A DNA stretch of 64,000 bases from assembly GCA_046295175.1 (NCBI GenBank), contig JBKBNY010000001.1:124001-188000 (forward strand), given 5' to 3'. Below, one piece after another: positions 50,651 to 59,016 of this stretch. This DNA comes from JALOLV01 sp046295175 (GTDB lineage: Bacteria > Bacteroidota > Bacteroidia > Cytophagales > Spirosomataceae). Numbering within the stretch: position 1 is the stretch's first letter; every line of letters starts with the position of its first letter. Below the pieces are notes generated by a model. That model had not been told where the DNA came from. It was given only the letters and a program-made list of their open reading frames with translations, and searched no databases. Both the position numbers and the translations under genes were made by a program.

Positions 50651-51517
50651 TTATTTCAAACCCAACATTCTGATTGCATTTTCTTTTAGTATCAATGGCT
50701 TCACCTCTTCTTTAAAACCAGTATCGGCAAAATCTTTCATCCATCTTTCGGGGGTGATTAACGGAAAATCTGTGCCAAAAAGCATACGGTCTTTCAATAA
50801 AGTATTGGCGTATTGAACAAGCTGTTTCGGAAAATATTTAGGCGACCAACCACTCAAATCAATGTAAACATTGGGTTTGTGCATCGCCACACTCAGAGCT
50901 TCATCTTGCCACGGCCAACTTGGGTGAGCAATAATTATTGGGCAATCTGGGAAATCAATAGACACATCATCAAGGTGCATAGGATTTGAATATTCTAAGC
51001 GTAAACCGCCGCCACCACGTACACCTGAGCCAAAACCTGAATGCCCCGAGTGGAACAACATTGGTAATTTATATTCGGCAATTACTTCGTAAAGGTGATA
51101 AGCCATTTTATCTTGCGGATAAAACCCTTGTACCGTTGGGTGAAATTTGAAACCTTTTACGCCATAATTTTCGATTAAATCACGAGCTTCTCTTGCTCCC
51201 ATTCGGCCTTTATGCGGGTCAATACTTGCAAAAGCAATCATCACATCATCATTTTTGAGAGCGGCTTCGGCCACTTCAATATTCGGAATTCGGCGTTTTC
51301 CCACATTATGCTCAGAATCAACGGTAAACATCACAAATGCCAAATTATTATCGCGATAAAAATCGGCGGTTTCTTGAATTGTTGGGCGTTTATCCGACTT
51401 AAAGTATTTGGCAAATGCCTCGTCTAATTCTGGACGATAATCATCGTGCGGTTGGCAACACGAAACCTCTGCGTGCGTGTGTACGTCTATGGCAATTACT
51501 TTGTTTATATCTATCAT
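50651..51517 (-). CDS. Amidohydrolase-2 family hydrolase/decarboxylase (CouO/PhdC- or LigI-like)
   Basis: The 288-residue protein is a TIM-barrel metalloenzyme: IDVHTHAEVS (HxH, about 12-17), GFKFHPTVQGFYPQ, LFHSGHSGFGSG (His), CPIIIAHPSWPW (His) and MLFGTDFPLI (Asp). Members of this family in aromatic clusters include 4-hydroxyphenyl-beta-ketoacyl-CoA hydrolases (CouO, PhdC), LigI/LigJ and ring decarboxylases. The neighbouring CoA-ligase and crotonase genes favour the CouO/PhdC role, which releases hydroxybenzoate plus acetyl-CoA. The sequence alone does not decide. Confidence 0.82.
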   Translation of the reverse strand: MIDINKVIAIDVHTHAEVSCCQPHDDYRPELDEAFAKYFKSDKRPTIQETADFYRDNNLAFVMFTVDSEHNVGKRRIPNIEVAEAALKNDDVMIAFASIDPHKGRMGAREARDLIENYGVKGFKFHPTVQGFYPQDKMAYHLYEVIAEYKLPMLFHSGHSGFGSGVRGGGGLRLEYSNPMHLDDVSIDFPDCPIIIAHPSWPWQDEALSVAMHKPNVYIDLSGWSPKYFPKQLVQYANTLLKDRMLFGTDFPLITPERWMKDFADTGFKEEVKPLILKENAIRMLGLK

Positions 51518-51621
51518 TTTTTGGTCAATTTTAATATAATACTCTAATATTCAACTATTTTGTAACTTTATTCTGCGTAAATCTGCGTTAATTCCATCTG
51601 TGAAAATCTGCGGTCAAATTT

Positions 51622-53430
51622 TCAAACAACCGCATACATCTCATCTACTAAACTACTACGATATTTTAAAACAGCTCTTTGATTCAATGAACCTTTATCA
51701 GTTATTTCACCTAAATCAATCAATGGTGGGTCGAGGGCTACTACATATTTCTTGATAACTGTTGAACTTCCAGTTGAAGTCTTGTTAAATTCTACCAGCC
51801 AATGAGCAATAAATTCCTTCACCGACTCGTGCAGAAAAGCTTCTTGATTCGATACCTCAGCCCCTAAATTAGCCAATTTTCGACAAGCATCGGCATTTAA
51901 AAACAAAATTGCTCCAATATATTCTTTGTCCAAACCAGCAAGCACTACATCTTGAATAATCGGCGAGCCCGTGGATATAACCTTGGCTTTTAGCACCCCA
52001 ACATTTACCCAAGTCCCCGTAGAGAGTTTAAAATCTTCGGCAATTCTTCCATCAAAAACCAAACCTTTATCGGGGTTATTTTCATCCAAAAACTTAACGG
52101 CATCGCCAGTTTTATAATAGCCCTCTTCATCAAATGCGGCTGCCGTAGCTTCGGGGTTTCTCCAATATCCTTTGGTCACGTTTGGTGCTTTGTAACGAGC
52201 TTCTACTTTATCGCCATCGGGTACGAGTTTAACATCCATTCCTGCCACTGGCACCCCCAAAAGTCCAGAAAATGCTCCCCCCCAGTTAGCAAACATCGCC
52301 GAAGGTCCCGACTCCGTACAGCCCAAACCTGTGATGATTGGAATTTTTACGCCAATGGTTTCAACGGCTAATTCTTCCAAACGATTCCAAACGGGTTGAG
52401 CCAAACTTGCACCTGCGTAGAACAAAATGTTAAGGTTTCGGAAAAAGTTTTCTCGTAAAGCAGGTTCATTTTCAAGGTATGGAATCAGCATTTCAAAACC
52501 TTTCGGAACGTTGAAATAGGCGGTTGGAGAAATTTCTCTGAGATTTTGCACCGTTTCTTCAATTCCTTTGGGCGTTGGTTTTCCATCATCAATCAAAATC
52601 GTTCCGCCATTGTAAAGAGCTAAACCGAAATTATGATTGCTCCCAAAAGTATGATTCCACGGCAACCAGTCGATAAAAACAGGCGGTTGCTGCTCCATAA
52701 ACGGAAAAACCTGCGTAATCTGCTGCAAATTGGCACACCACATACCCTGGTGATTCATCACACCCTTAGGTAAACCAGTCGAGCCAGAAGTAAACAGCAC
52801 TTTGGCAATCGTATCTGCATTTACTTTTGCGGCGACGGTTTCTACCTCTGCCGTTGGCTTTGTGAGTAGCATTTCTTCAAAACAAACGCCATTTTCACCA
52901 TCAGCAGTAATTATTATGGCATCTGGAAAAAGTGTTTTTGACAGCTCAATTGCCTTTTGATAGACCTTACCACTTTGAGCAAAAATGACTTTCGGAGTCA
53001 TTAGTTCGAGGCAATGTTTGAGCTTCCCAAAATCATTTGAAACCAACGAGTAGGGTGGAGAAATTGGCGTGTAAGGAATGCCAATATGCACCGAAGCCAG
53101 CACCAAAAGTGCGTGTTCGAGGCTGTTTTCTGAGAAAATTACGACAGTTTCATCAGGCGAAAACTCAAGATTTAATAAATATTGAGCGACGCTTTTTGTC
53201 TTTTCGAGCGTTTCGGCATACGATAATTTCTCCCAATCTCTTGTAATTGGATTTCTGCGACCAATAAACGTGTGACTCGGTTTTATTTCAGCCCAATGCA
53301 CCAATTTATCTGTGATTTTTGTTGGAAAAACCTCTAATTTTTGCTCATTCCCAAAATGAACAATGCCATTTTCGAGCCGCTTTTTATATGTTTTAGTAGG
53401 ACCGAATGGGGTATTTTTATATGCCGACAT
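51622..53430 (-). CDS. fcs: Feruloyl/p-coumaroyl-CoA synthetase
   Basis: This 602-residue adenylate-forming enzyme has the P-loop-like motif VLFTSGSTGLPKGVMNH (about 211-227), DWLPWNHTFGSNHNF, GLGCTESGPS, and YKTGDAVKF followed by GLVFDGRIAEDFKLSTGTWVNVG in the C-terminal hinge. The N-terminal FSENSLEHALLVLASVHIGIPYTPISPPYSLVSNDFGKL is characteristic of feruloyl-CoA synthases. It activates ferulate, p-coumarate or caffeate with ATP and CoA. It overlaps the operon with an esterase 10 bp upstream and a crotonase, the expected partners. Confidence 0.88.
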   Translation of the reverse strand: MSAYKNTPFGPTKTYKKRLENGIVHFGNEQKLEVFPTKITDKLVHWAEIKPSHTFIGRRNPITRDWEKLSYAETLEKTKSVAQYLLNLEFSPDETVVIFSENSLEHALLVLASVHIGIPYTPISPPYSLVSNDFGKLKHCLELMTPKVIFAQSGKVYQKAIELSKTLFPDAIIITADGENGVCFEEMLLTKPTAEVETVAAKVNADTIAKVLFTSGSTGLPKGVMNHQGMWCANLQQITQVFPFMEQQPPVFIDWLPWNHTFGSNHNFGLALYNGGTILIDDGKPTPKGIEETVQNLREISPTAYFNVPKGFEMLIPYLENEPALRENFFRNLNILFYAGASLAQPVWNRLEELAVETIGVKIPIITGLGCTESGPSAMFANWGGAFSGLLGVPVAGMDVKLVPDGDKVEARYKAPNVTKGYWRNPEATAAAFDEEGYYKTGDAVKFLDENNPDKGLVFDGRIAEDFKLSTGTWVNVGVLKAKVISTGSPIIQDVVLAGLDKEYIGAILFLNADACRKLANLGAEVSNQEAFLHESVKEFIAHWLVEFNKTSTGSSTVIKKYVVALDPPLIDLGEITDKGSLNQRAVLKYRSSLVDEMYAVV

Positions 53431-53440
53431 CGAAAATTTG

Positions 53441-54304
53441 TTATTTCATTTGACGTTTAAAAAATGACCACGCTTCGAGATGCACATCAATATCATTCGG
53501 ATAATTGTGCTTTCCTCCTATCACCTTCAATAAAGTTATTTCTGGTTTTTTACCTTTTTTGTACGTGTAGCGTTCGATTATTTTACCATCGGTAGGGTCG
53601 GTGTCGGGATAAGTTTCTTTTTTGGACGGTTTGGTGTAGCCTGCCAATTTTGTCCAATATTCTACCGTGCGGTCGGTTGAACGAACAAACCCTAAACTGA
53701 GATTATTTCCGAGTACTACCTCGCCACCATTATACGGATTCACAGTATCTTCGGTACCATTTACAATCATAACGGGTTTAGCTACTTTCGCTTCGGTGCA
53801 ATCCATGTTGTTATCGTCGGGTAGGTTCGCAATCAAAGCCGTAATCGCCCTAAACCTTTCGGGCATGGTCAATGCCAGTTTATAAACCATGTGTCCGCCG
53901 CCCGAAGTACCTACCGCAAAGACATTTTTCTCATTGATTCCATAGTTTTTGCTGAAATAATTTATCATTCCGTCAAAAAAAGCATTCTCATTGATATTCA
54001 AATGATTAGCTTCCGAATTAGCCGTTTTTCGGCATTCGTTCCAGAATTTTTTATAACCATCAGGATATACCAAAAGGATATTTTCGGCTGGAGCAATGGC
54101 TTCCAACTTTTTGGTAGCGGCAATCATTTGTTGGCCGTTTCCTCCCGAACCATGTAGTACAAAAACCAAAGTAGCATTTGTGCGAGCAGGTTTAAAAAAA
54201 TGGAAAGTTCGGTGATTTCCTTCAATCAGGAGTGAGTCGTGCATAACTTGCGAAATCGCCTGATTTGCTACTAAAATCATCAACAATAAAACGTAATTTT
54301 TCAT
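53441..54304 (-). CDS. Secreted CE1/LpqC-type esterase (feruloyl-esterase-like)
   Basis: The 287-residue product has a signal peptide (MKNYVLLLMILVANQAISQ). The alpha/beta-hydrolase core has FVLHGSGGNGQQMI (oxyanion hole), VYPDGYKKFWNECR, the nucleophile elbow AVGTSGGGHMVYKLA (Ser about 133), the acid in VNGTEDTVNPYNGGEV and the His in GGKHNYPN. This pattern is shared by PHB depolymerase-like and feruloyl/acetylxylan esterases (CE1). It stops 10 bp before the feruloyl-CoA synthetase ATG, so feruloyl-ester cleavage feeding that enzyme is the best guess. Confidence 0.86.
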   Translation of the reverse strand: MKNYVLLLMILVANQAISQVMHDSLLIEGNHRTFHFFKPARTNATLVFVLHGSGGNGQQMIAATKKLEAIAPAENILLVYPDGYKKFWNECRKTANSEANHLNINENAFFDGMINYFSKNYGINEKNVFAVGTSGGGHMVYKLALTMPERFRAITALIANLPDDNNMDCTEAKVAKPVMIVNGTEDTVNPYNGGEVVLGNNLSLGFVRSTDRTVEYWTKLAGYTKPSKKETYPDTDPTDGKIIERYTYKKGKKPEITLLKVIGGKHNYPNDIDVHLEAWSFFKRQMK

Positions 54305-54356
54305 AGGATTAAGGTTTTAATATTTTTTGTATTTAATTGATTACCAGACCAATAAC

Positions 54357-55142
54357 TCATTCTCCTACTTTCTTGGCTCTTCCTTCCAGAAAATCAGTTA
54401 ATCTTTTCTTCGCTTCTGGAGCATCGGCCGAAATAGCGGCTATCAAACTTTCCATCATCAAGCCTTCGTTTTGACTCGAATCAACGATTCTTGGCAATAC
54501 ATGCATCAATGCGTAGTTGGTCATGCCAGCGTTTGAAGAAATTTTCTTGGCCAATTCAATGCCCTTTTCAAGTCCTTTTCCTTCTTCTACTAAATATTGT
54601 GCTAAACCGATGCGTTCACCTTCTTCGGCTTTATAAACTCTTCCCGTAAACATCATGTCCATCATTCGAGCCATGCCAATTAGTTTCGGCACTCGAACCG
54701 AGGCTCCACCGCCTACAAAAATCCCTCTTTGTCCTTCAGGAAGTGCATAAAATGTACTTGGCTCCGAAACTCTTATGTGACATGCCGATGCTAATTCAAG
54801 GCCACCGCCTACTACTGCTCCGTGCAAGACAGCTATTACTGGTACTGGCCCAAACTGAACTTTATCTAAAGTTCGGTGCCACATTCTTGAATGGTGAAGG
54901 CCTTGTACAGCATCACGTTCACGGAGTTCGGAAAGGTCAAGCCCTGCCGAAAAATGCTGTCCTAAACCATAAATAATGGCACAACGGATATTTGATGGGA
55001 TATTTTCGAATACTTTTTCGATGCCTAAAACTAAATCGTCGTTGAAGGCATTGCGTTTTTGTGGCCGATTGATAGCCACCAAAAGTATTTCATCTTGGAT
55101 TTCTAATTTTATTGATTCGGTTGGCGAAGTGAGTTCTTGCAT
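54357..55142 (-). CDS. Crotonase-family enoyl-CoA hydratase (hydroxycinnamoyl-CoA acting)
   Basis: The ATG at 55142 (MQELTSPTESIKLEI) is used; the longer frame would begin at TTG. The 261-residue protein has NRPQKRNAFNDDLVLGIE (CoA binding), oxyanion-hole motifs GQHFSAGLDLSELRER and LHGAVVGGGLELASACHIRVSE, and the expected acidic residues in ALPEGQRGIFVGGGASVRVP. It should hydrate the side-chain double bond of feruloyl/coumaroyl-CoA; whether it also splits the product to an aldehyde (lyase activity) is unclear. It starts the esterase-synthetase transcription unit. Confidence 0.86.
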   Translation of the reverse strand: MQELTSPTESIKLEIQDEILLVAINRPQKRNAFNDDLVLGIEKVFENIPSNIRCAIIYGLGQHFSAGLDLSELRERDAVQGLHHSRMWHRTLDKVQFGPVPVIAVLHGAVVGGGLELASACHIRVSEPSTFYALPEGQRGIFVGGGASVRVPKLIGMARMMDMMFTGRVYKAEEGERIGLAQYLVEEGKGLEKGIELAKKISSNAGMTNYALMHVLPRIVDSSQNEGLMMESLIAAISADAPEAKKRLTDFLEGRAKKVGE

Positions 55143-55240
55143 TGATTTACACAAAAATGAATTGTTTTATTTCAATACAAAATTGAATAATAAAAAGAAA
55201 TCAAAATAAGCTAAAGGCTATAAATTATATGCAATTTCAA

Positions 55241-56140
55241 TCAAGTTTGAATATTTCGGTATTCTTTAGGTGAAATTCCTGTCTTAGATTTAAAGAATCG
55301 TGAAAAATCGCTTGGTTCGAAGCCCCCTATTTTAAAAGCAATATCTGCAATTCGCATAGGGGTTTGTTTGAGCAATACTTTTGCTTCCAAAATCCGCATT
55401 TCTTCGAGTAATTCATGTGCAGATTTTCCCGTCGTTGTTTTCACACATTTATGTAAATGATTGGGCGAAACAGCCAACATTTCGGCAAATTCGGTTACAG
55501 TCTTTTTATCGTAGATATTTTCGGAAAGTAAATTTTTGTAGCGTTGGGTCAGATTTGAGGCGGCGTTATTAAGTGATTTCCGAGTCTGAGTATAAAATTC
55601 TTTTATTTCTTTGAAAAACGTTGTCAGATACAAAGCTATAATCTCGGCACGATTGGCTTCATTGCGTAGTTTCTCAGTGATTAAAATCTCCAACAATTCT
55701 ACTAACCTCCGATTATCAGCCAATTGAATGAGTGGCTCAGAAGTTATCTGAAAAAAAGGAAAATCTTTTTCGAGGTCAACATTTAATAATGATTGATTAA
55801 AAAACTCGGGCTGAAAGTGGCAATAGAACCCTTCGACATCCTCAGAAATGGCTTCGAGCGATGTGATTTGGTCGGAGGATAAACAAAAAAATGTATTGGC
55901 TTCCACCTTGTATTCGGTCAATCCTTTGCTTCTAATAGCGAAACCTTTCGTGACAAAGAGAAAAAAATAAACGGAACGTCGGTGCGGTAAAACTGGAAGT
56001 TTTAAAAAAGATTCATAATTCTCAATTCGCTCAATATGAAATTGCTCATAAAGGTCAGAAACCTTGGGCTTCCAGCTCCCAAAGAGATAATTATCAAATT
56101 CAGACGGATTTAACTGCGGAATATCCTTCGATTTACTCAT
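55241..56140 (-). CDS. AraC-family transcriptional regulator
   Basis: The ATG at 56140 overlaps the MFS stop by 8 bp (ATGAGTAA); the longer frame begins at TTG. The 299-residue protein has a cupin-like N-terminal domain (RRSVYFFLFVTKGFAIRSKGLTEYKVEANTFFCLSSDQITS) and a C-terminal two-part helix-turn-helix (KTVTEFAEMLAVSPNHLHKCVKTTTGKSAHELL; RIADIAFKIGGFEPSDFSRFFKSKTGISPKEYR). It probably controls the hydroxycinnamate transporter and degradation genes it is surrounded by. The effector is unknown. Confidence 0.87.
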   Translation of the reverse strand: MSKSKDIPQLNPSEFDNYLFGSWKPKVSDLYEQFHIERIENYESFLKLPVLPHRRSVYFFLFVTKGFAIRSKGLTEYKVEANTFFCLSSDQITSLEAISEDVEGFYCHFQPEFFNQSLLNVDLEKDFPFFQITSEPLIQLADNRRLVELLEILITEKLRNEANRAEIIALYLTTFFKEIKEFYTQTRKSLNNAASNLTQRYKNLLSENIYDKKTVTEFAEMLAVSPNHLHKCVKTTTGKSAHELLEEMRILEAKVLLKQTPMRIADIAFKIGGFEPSDFSRFFKSKTGISPKEYRNIQT

Positions 56141-57446
56141 TTTTACCCTCAATTATTTGTCGGTAGGGTTTTAGAGCCATCCACGAAAGAACAGACCCCA
56201 ACAAACCACCCACCAAATATAACAAGACCATCGAATACCGAATCATGCTTTCGTCTTTGAAAATAAAATCGGTACAAAGAGCCACAAAGGTAGGGCCAAG
56301 ACCGATACCGATAAGATTGAGGATGAATAAAAATATCGAAGAGGCCAAAGCCCTTACCTGATTTGGCATGATTTCTTGGAGTGCCGCCGTGATAGCTCCA
56401 TACGGAGCGGTAACTGCAAAACTCGGAATAAAAACAGCTATCAGAACCCATTCGGCTTTTGGTAGCAGTGGAACAAAACAAGTTAAAACACAAGCCAAAC
56501 ATCCAAAAACTCCGATTCGTAATCGGCCGTCTTTTACACCTTTTTGAACGAGTCTATCGGCATACCAACCTCCAAAAAGTACTCCCGAAATTGAAGCAAA
56601 AACCAATACGATTCCGTACATAAAACCAGCTTTGGGGGCCTCCCACCCGAAGGTTCGGCTGATGAGGGTAGGTATCCAAGCATTACTGCCATAGTTTATT
56701 AAAGCACCTGCGGCGGTGGCAAAACATATCAGCAAATAGGCTTTGGGATATTTAAAAACTATCGCCAAAGATTCTTTCAAAGATAATTTTGCGGTTTCAC
56801 CATCTTTTTGCAGTGTGTTTGTTCGGGTAGGTTCTTTTATGGTGAATAACAAAAGAGCAATGACCAAACCTGGCAACCCCACGTAAAGAAAAATCATCTG
56901 CCACGGAAAAATCTCTCCAAAAACTGGTACCGTTACCATACCTTCGGTGGGTAATTTGGCAACAATACCCGCACCAATCAGAATGGCTAATCCAGAACCC
57001 AAAAACACACCCAAAGAATAAACGCTCAGTGCTGTTGCCAAGCGTTTTTTGGGAAACATATCAGCAATCATCGAGTACGCCGACGGAGCGAGCGTTGCTT
57101 CGCCGACTCCCACGCCCATTCGAGCTAAAAAAAATTGTACATAATTGCCCACTCCTGCACAAAAACTCGTCATCAACGACCAAACTGAGATACCAATAAT
57201 GATAATATTTCGGCGATTTTGTCTATCGGCCAAACGCCCGATAACTACTCCGAAGATTGTGTAAAATAAAGCAAAACTCAGCCCCATCAACAAACTCACT
57301 TCGGTATCCGAAAGGTGCAAATCGCGTTTGATTGGCTTGACCAACAAACTCAGAATTTGGCGGTCGATAAATGAAGAAATATTGGCGAGAGTCAGGATAC
57401 CAACTGCATACCAAGCGTAGCGAGTCGAATTTGTTTCTTTGTGCAT
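56133..57446 (-). CDS. MFS transporter, spinster/SPNS-like
   Basis: The 437-residue protein has twelve membrane segments. Its N-terminus (YAVGILTLANISSFIDRQILSLLVKPIKRDL) and loop 2-3 motif GRLADRQNRRNIIIIG, together with RMGVGVGEATLAPSAYSMIADMFPKKRLATALSVYSLG, identify the spinster-like subgroup, distinct from the two AAHS transporters. Spinster-like genes are common in bacterial aromatic and steroid degradation clusters, where transport is unproven. Its stop overlaps the AraC gene, so the two are probably co-transcribed. Confidence 0.87.
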   Translation of the reverse strand: MHKETNSTRYAWYAVGILTLANISSFIDRQILSLLVKPIKRDLHLSDTEVSLLMGLSFALFYTIFGVVIGRLADRQNRRNIIIIGISVWSLMTSFCAGVGNYVQFFLARMGVGVGEATLAPSAYSMIADMFPKKRLATALSVYSLGVFLGSGLAILIGAGIVAKLPTEGMVTVPVFGEIFPWQMIFLYVGLPGLVIALLLFTIKEPTRTNTLQKDGETAKLSLKESLAIVFKYPKAYLLICFATAAGALINYGSNAWIPTLISRTFGWEAPKAGFMYGIVLVFASISGVLFGGWYADRLVQKGVKDGRLRIGVFGCLACVLTCFVPLLPKAEWVLIAVFIPSFAVTAPYGAITAALQEIMPNQVRALASSIFLFILNLIGIGLGPTFVALCTDFIFKDESMIRYSMVLLYLVGGLLGSVLSWMALKPYRQIIEGKNE

Positions 57447-57575
57447 TAGGTCAGGGTTTTGATAAAATTATATTTTTTATCAGATTAATGCAAATTATTT
57501 TAAAATTTATGACTTCTTAGTCGTTTTGAATAAAAATTGATAGATAAATACAAATAGCAGAGAAGCGATAATAAA

Positions 57576-57607
57576 AAATCGTGGCATAGTTTTCTATACC
57601 ACGATTT
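57576..57607. terminator. Terminator after the QorB-like gene
   Basis: Fourteen-base arms with one mismatch (57576-57589 and 57594-57607) enclose a TTTT loop. On the minus strand the hairpin is followed by a T-rich run, as expected for the gene ending at 57630. Confidence 0.75.
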
Positions 57608-57629
57608 CGAGATGATGATAATCTATTTC

Positions 57630-58493
57630 TTATGCCTTATAAGTAGCATTCAAGAATGTTTTCAAGTCGGTAGGTTTACGACCTAAAATAGTTTCTAAAT
57701 CGGCATAAACCGTATCAAAATCATTGTGTTTGATACTTGCGGCAAACAAAACCGACATAATGACTATGCCATCGGGCAAACCAAATTGTTTGAGGGCAGC
57801 CTCAAAAGCATCAGATTCTGGACTAACGAAGCCAACACTCTTTCCCGAAATTGCCGAAAGTTCATTGGCAACATCGGCAAACGAACTCGCCGCAGAGCCA
57901 GTCAAATGATACACTTTGTTTTCGTGACCTTCGGTTGTCAACACGTTTGCGGCAGCTTCGGCCAAATCAGCCCTCGAAACAAAGGCTACTTTACCATCTC
58001 CCGAAGCAAAGAAAATTCCGGTTTCGAGTACATTCGCCCCTGCAAATAGCGGAATAACCTCTTGATAAAGACCATTTCGCAAAAACGTATAAGTCAGTCC
58101 GCTTGCTTTGATGTAATCTTCGGTCTCGAAGTGGTCGCCAAGCAAAGGTTTGATAGGCGAATTCTCGATGCCATTCAGCGTGACACCCGTGTAAACGATG
58201 TGTTTTGTACCTGCACTTTTGGCGGCATCAACCACATTTTTGTGCTGCCCGATTCGGTCATTGAAATCGTTGGATGAAATCAACAAAACCTTATCGATAC
58301 CTTGCAAAGCCGTTGCCAAAGAAGCCTTGTCTTGATAGCTCCCGACTCTTACATCAATTCCTTTGGCCTTCAAATCGGCGGCTTTGTTTTCATCTCTAAC
58401 TAAAACTGCAATCTCATTGGCAGCCACTTTTTTCAATAAATTTTCTACAACAATTCCACCTAATTGGCCAGTTGCACCAGTAACTAATATCAT
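57630..58493 (-). CDS. NmrA/QorB-like NAD(P)H:quinone oxidoreductase
   Basis: The 287-residue atypical SDR has the Rossmann motif LVTGATGQLGGIVVENLL (about 3-20), LVRDENKAADLKAKGIDVRVGSYQD and the QorB-like segments GIDKVLLISSNDFNDRIGQHKNVVDAAKSAG and YTGVTLNGIENSPIKPLLGDHFETEDYIKASGLTYTFLRNGLYQEVI. QorB-type enzymes reduce quinones with NADPH. The divergent HxlR gene is a very frequent partner, suggesting control by electrophiles or quinones that arise from aromatic metabolism. Confidence 0.87.
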   Translation of the reverse strand: MILVTGATGQLGGIVVENLLKKVAANEIAVLVRDENKAADLKAKGIDVRVGSYQDKASLATALQGIDKVLLISSNDFNDRIGQHKNVVDAAKSAGTKHIVYTGVTLNGIENSPIKPLLGDHFETEDYIKASGLTYTFLRNGLYQEVIPLFAGANVLETGIFFASGDGKVAFVSRADLAEAAANVLTTEGHENKVYHLTGSAASSFADVANELSAISGKSVGFVSPESDAFEAALKQFGLPDGIVIMSVLFAASIKHNDFDTVYADLETILGRKPTDLKTFLNATYKA

Positions 58494-58531
58494 AATTCTA
58501 AATGTTTTATAAATTTTGTTTTAACTGGTGC

Positions 58532-58599
58532 AAAAGTATTTTAACTTTGCTATATAAAATATATCAATATACTTTTGTATAGCAGTATCAAAAAGTATA
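58532..58599. promoter_or_regulatory. Divergent promoter region with AAAAGTAT half-sites (HxlR operator)
   Basis: Three half-sites are found: AAAAGTAT at 58533-58540, its complement ATACTTTT at 58569-58576, and AAAAGTAT at 58591-58598. The first two form a perfect nine-base inverted repeat (58532-58540 / 58569-58577) and the second and third another (58568-58576 / 58591-58599). The -7 box TACTTTTG of the HxlR gene is at 58570-58577 with TTTG at 58547-58550, 19 bp upstream, a good -33/-7 pair. The divergent -7 box for the QorB-like gene reads TACTTTTG on the minus strand at 58532-58539. Confidence 0.75.
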
Positions 58600-58619
58600 G
58601 TAATCTGATAATCAATAAG

Positions 58620-59015
58620 ATGGAAATATTTGATAAGTTTTCGCAAGTAAAGAAATGTCCTGTTTCTTATGTTTTGGCGATTCAAGATACATTGAATGCG
58701 TTTCAAGGAAAATGGAAAATGCCCATTATCGGGACATTGCTTTGGGGCAAAAAAAGATTTAAAGAAATCGAGAGAGAGATTCCGAAAATTACGCCTCGGA
58801 TGCTATCCCAGGAGTTAAAAGATTTAGAAGCCAATGGCATTATCAGTCGAAGTGTTTACAATACAACACCCGTAACGGTCGAGTACGAATTGACCGAATC
58901 CGGAAAGCAATTGAGCAAGGTTGTAGAATCGATGCTCGAATGGGGTTTGCAACACCGCAAAACAAATATCATGGAGAATTTACCTGCGTTTGCAGAAGTT
59001 AGGCAAGCTGGTTGA
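58620..59015 (+). CDS. HxlR-family transcriptional regulator
   Basis: The ATG at 58620 (MEIFDKFSQVKKCPVSYVLAIQDTLNAF) is preferred over 58575, which would overlap the promoter. The 131-residue winged-helix protein has the family Cys in KKCPVSYVL, the segment GKWKMPIIGTLLWGKKRFKEIEREIPKITPRMLSQELKDLEANGIISRSVY and the wing VTVEYELTESGKQLSKVVESMLEWG. HxlR proteins often sense electrophiles or oxidants through that Cys. It is divergent from the QorB-like gene and probably controls both. Confidence 0.9.
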   Translation: MEIFDKFSQVKKCPVSYVLAIQDTLNAFQGKWKMPIIGTLLWGKKRFKEIEREIPKITPRMLSQELKDLEANGIISRSVYNTTPVTVEYELTESGKQLSKVVESMLEWGLQHRKTNIMENLPAFAEVRQAG

Positions 59016-59016
59016 G

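Noticed and set aside
57726..58277. Plus-strand frames opposite the QorB-like gene
   Set aside because: They are antisense shadows of a well-conserved NmrA-type protein.
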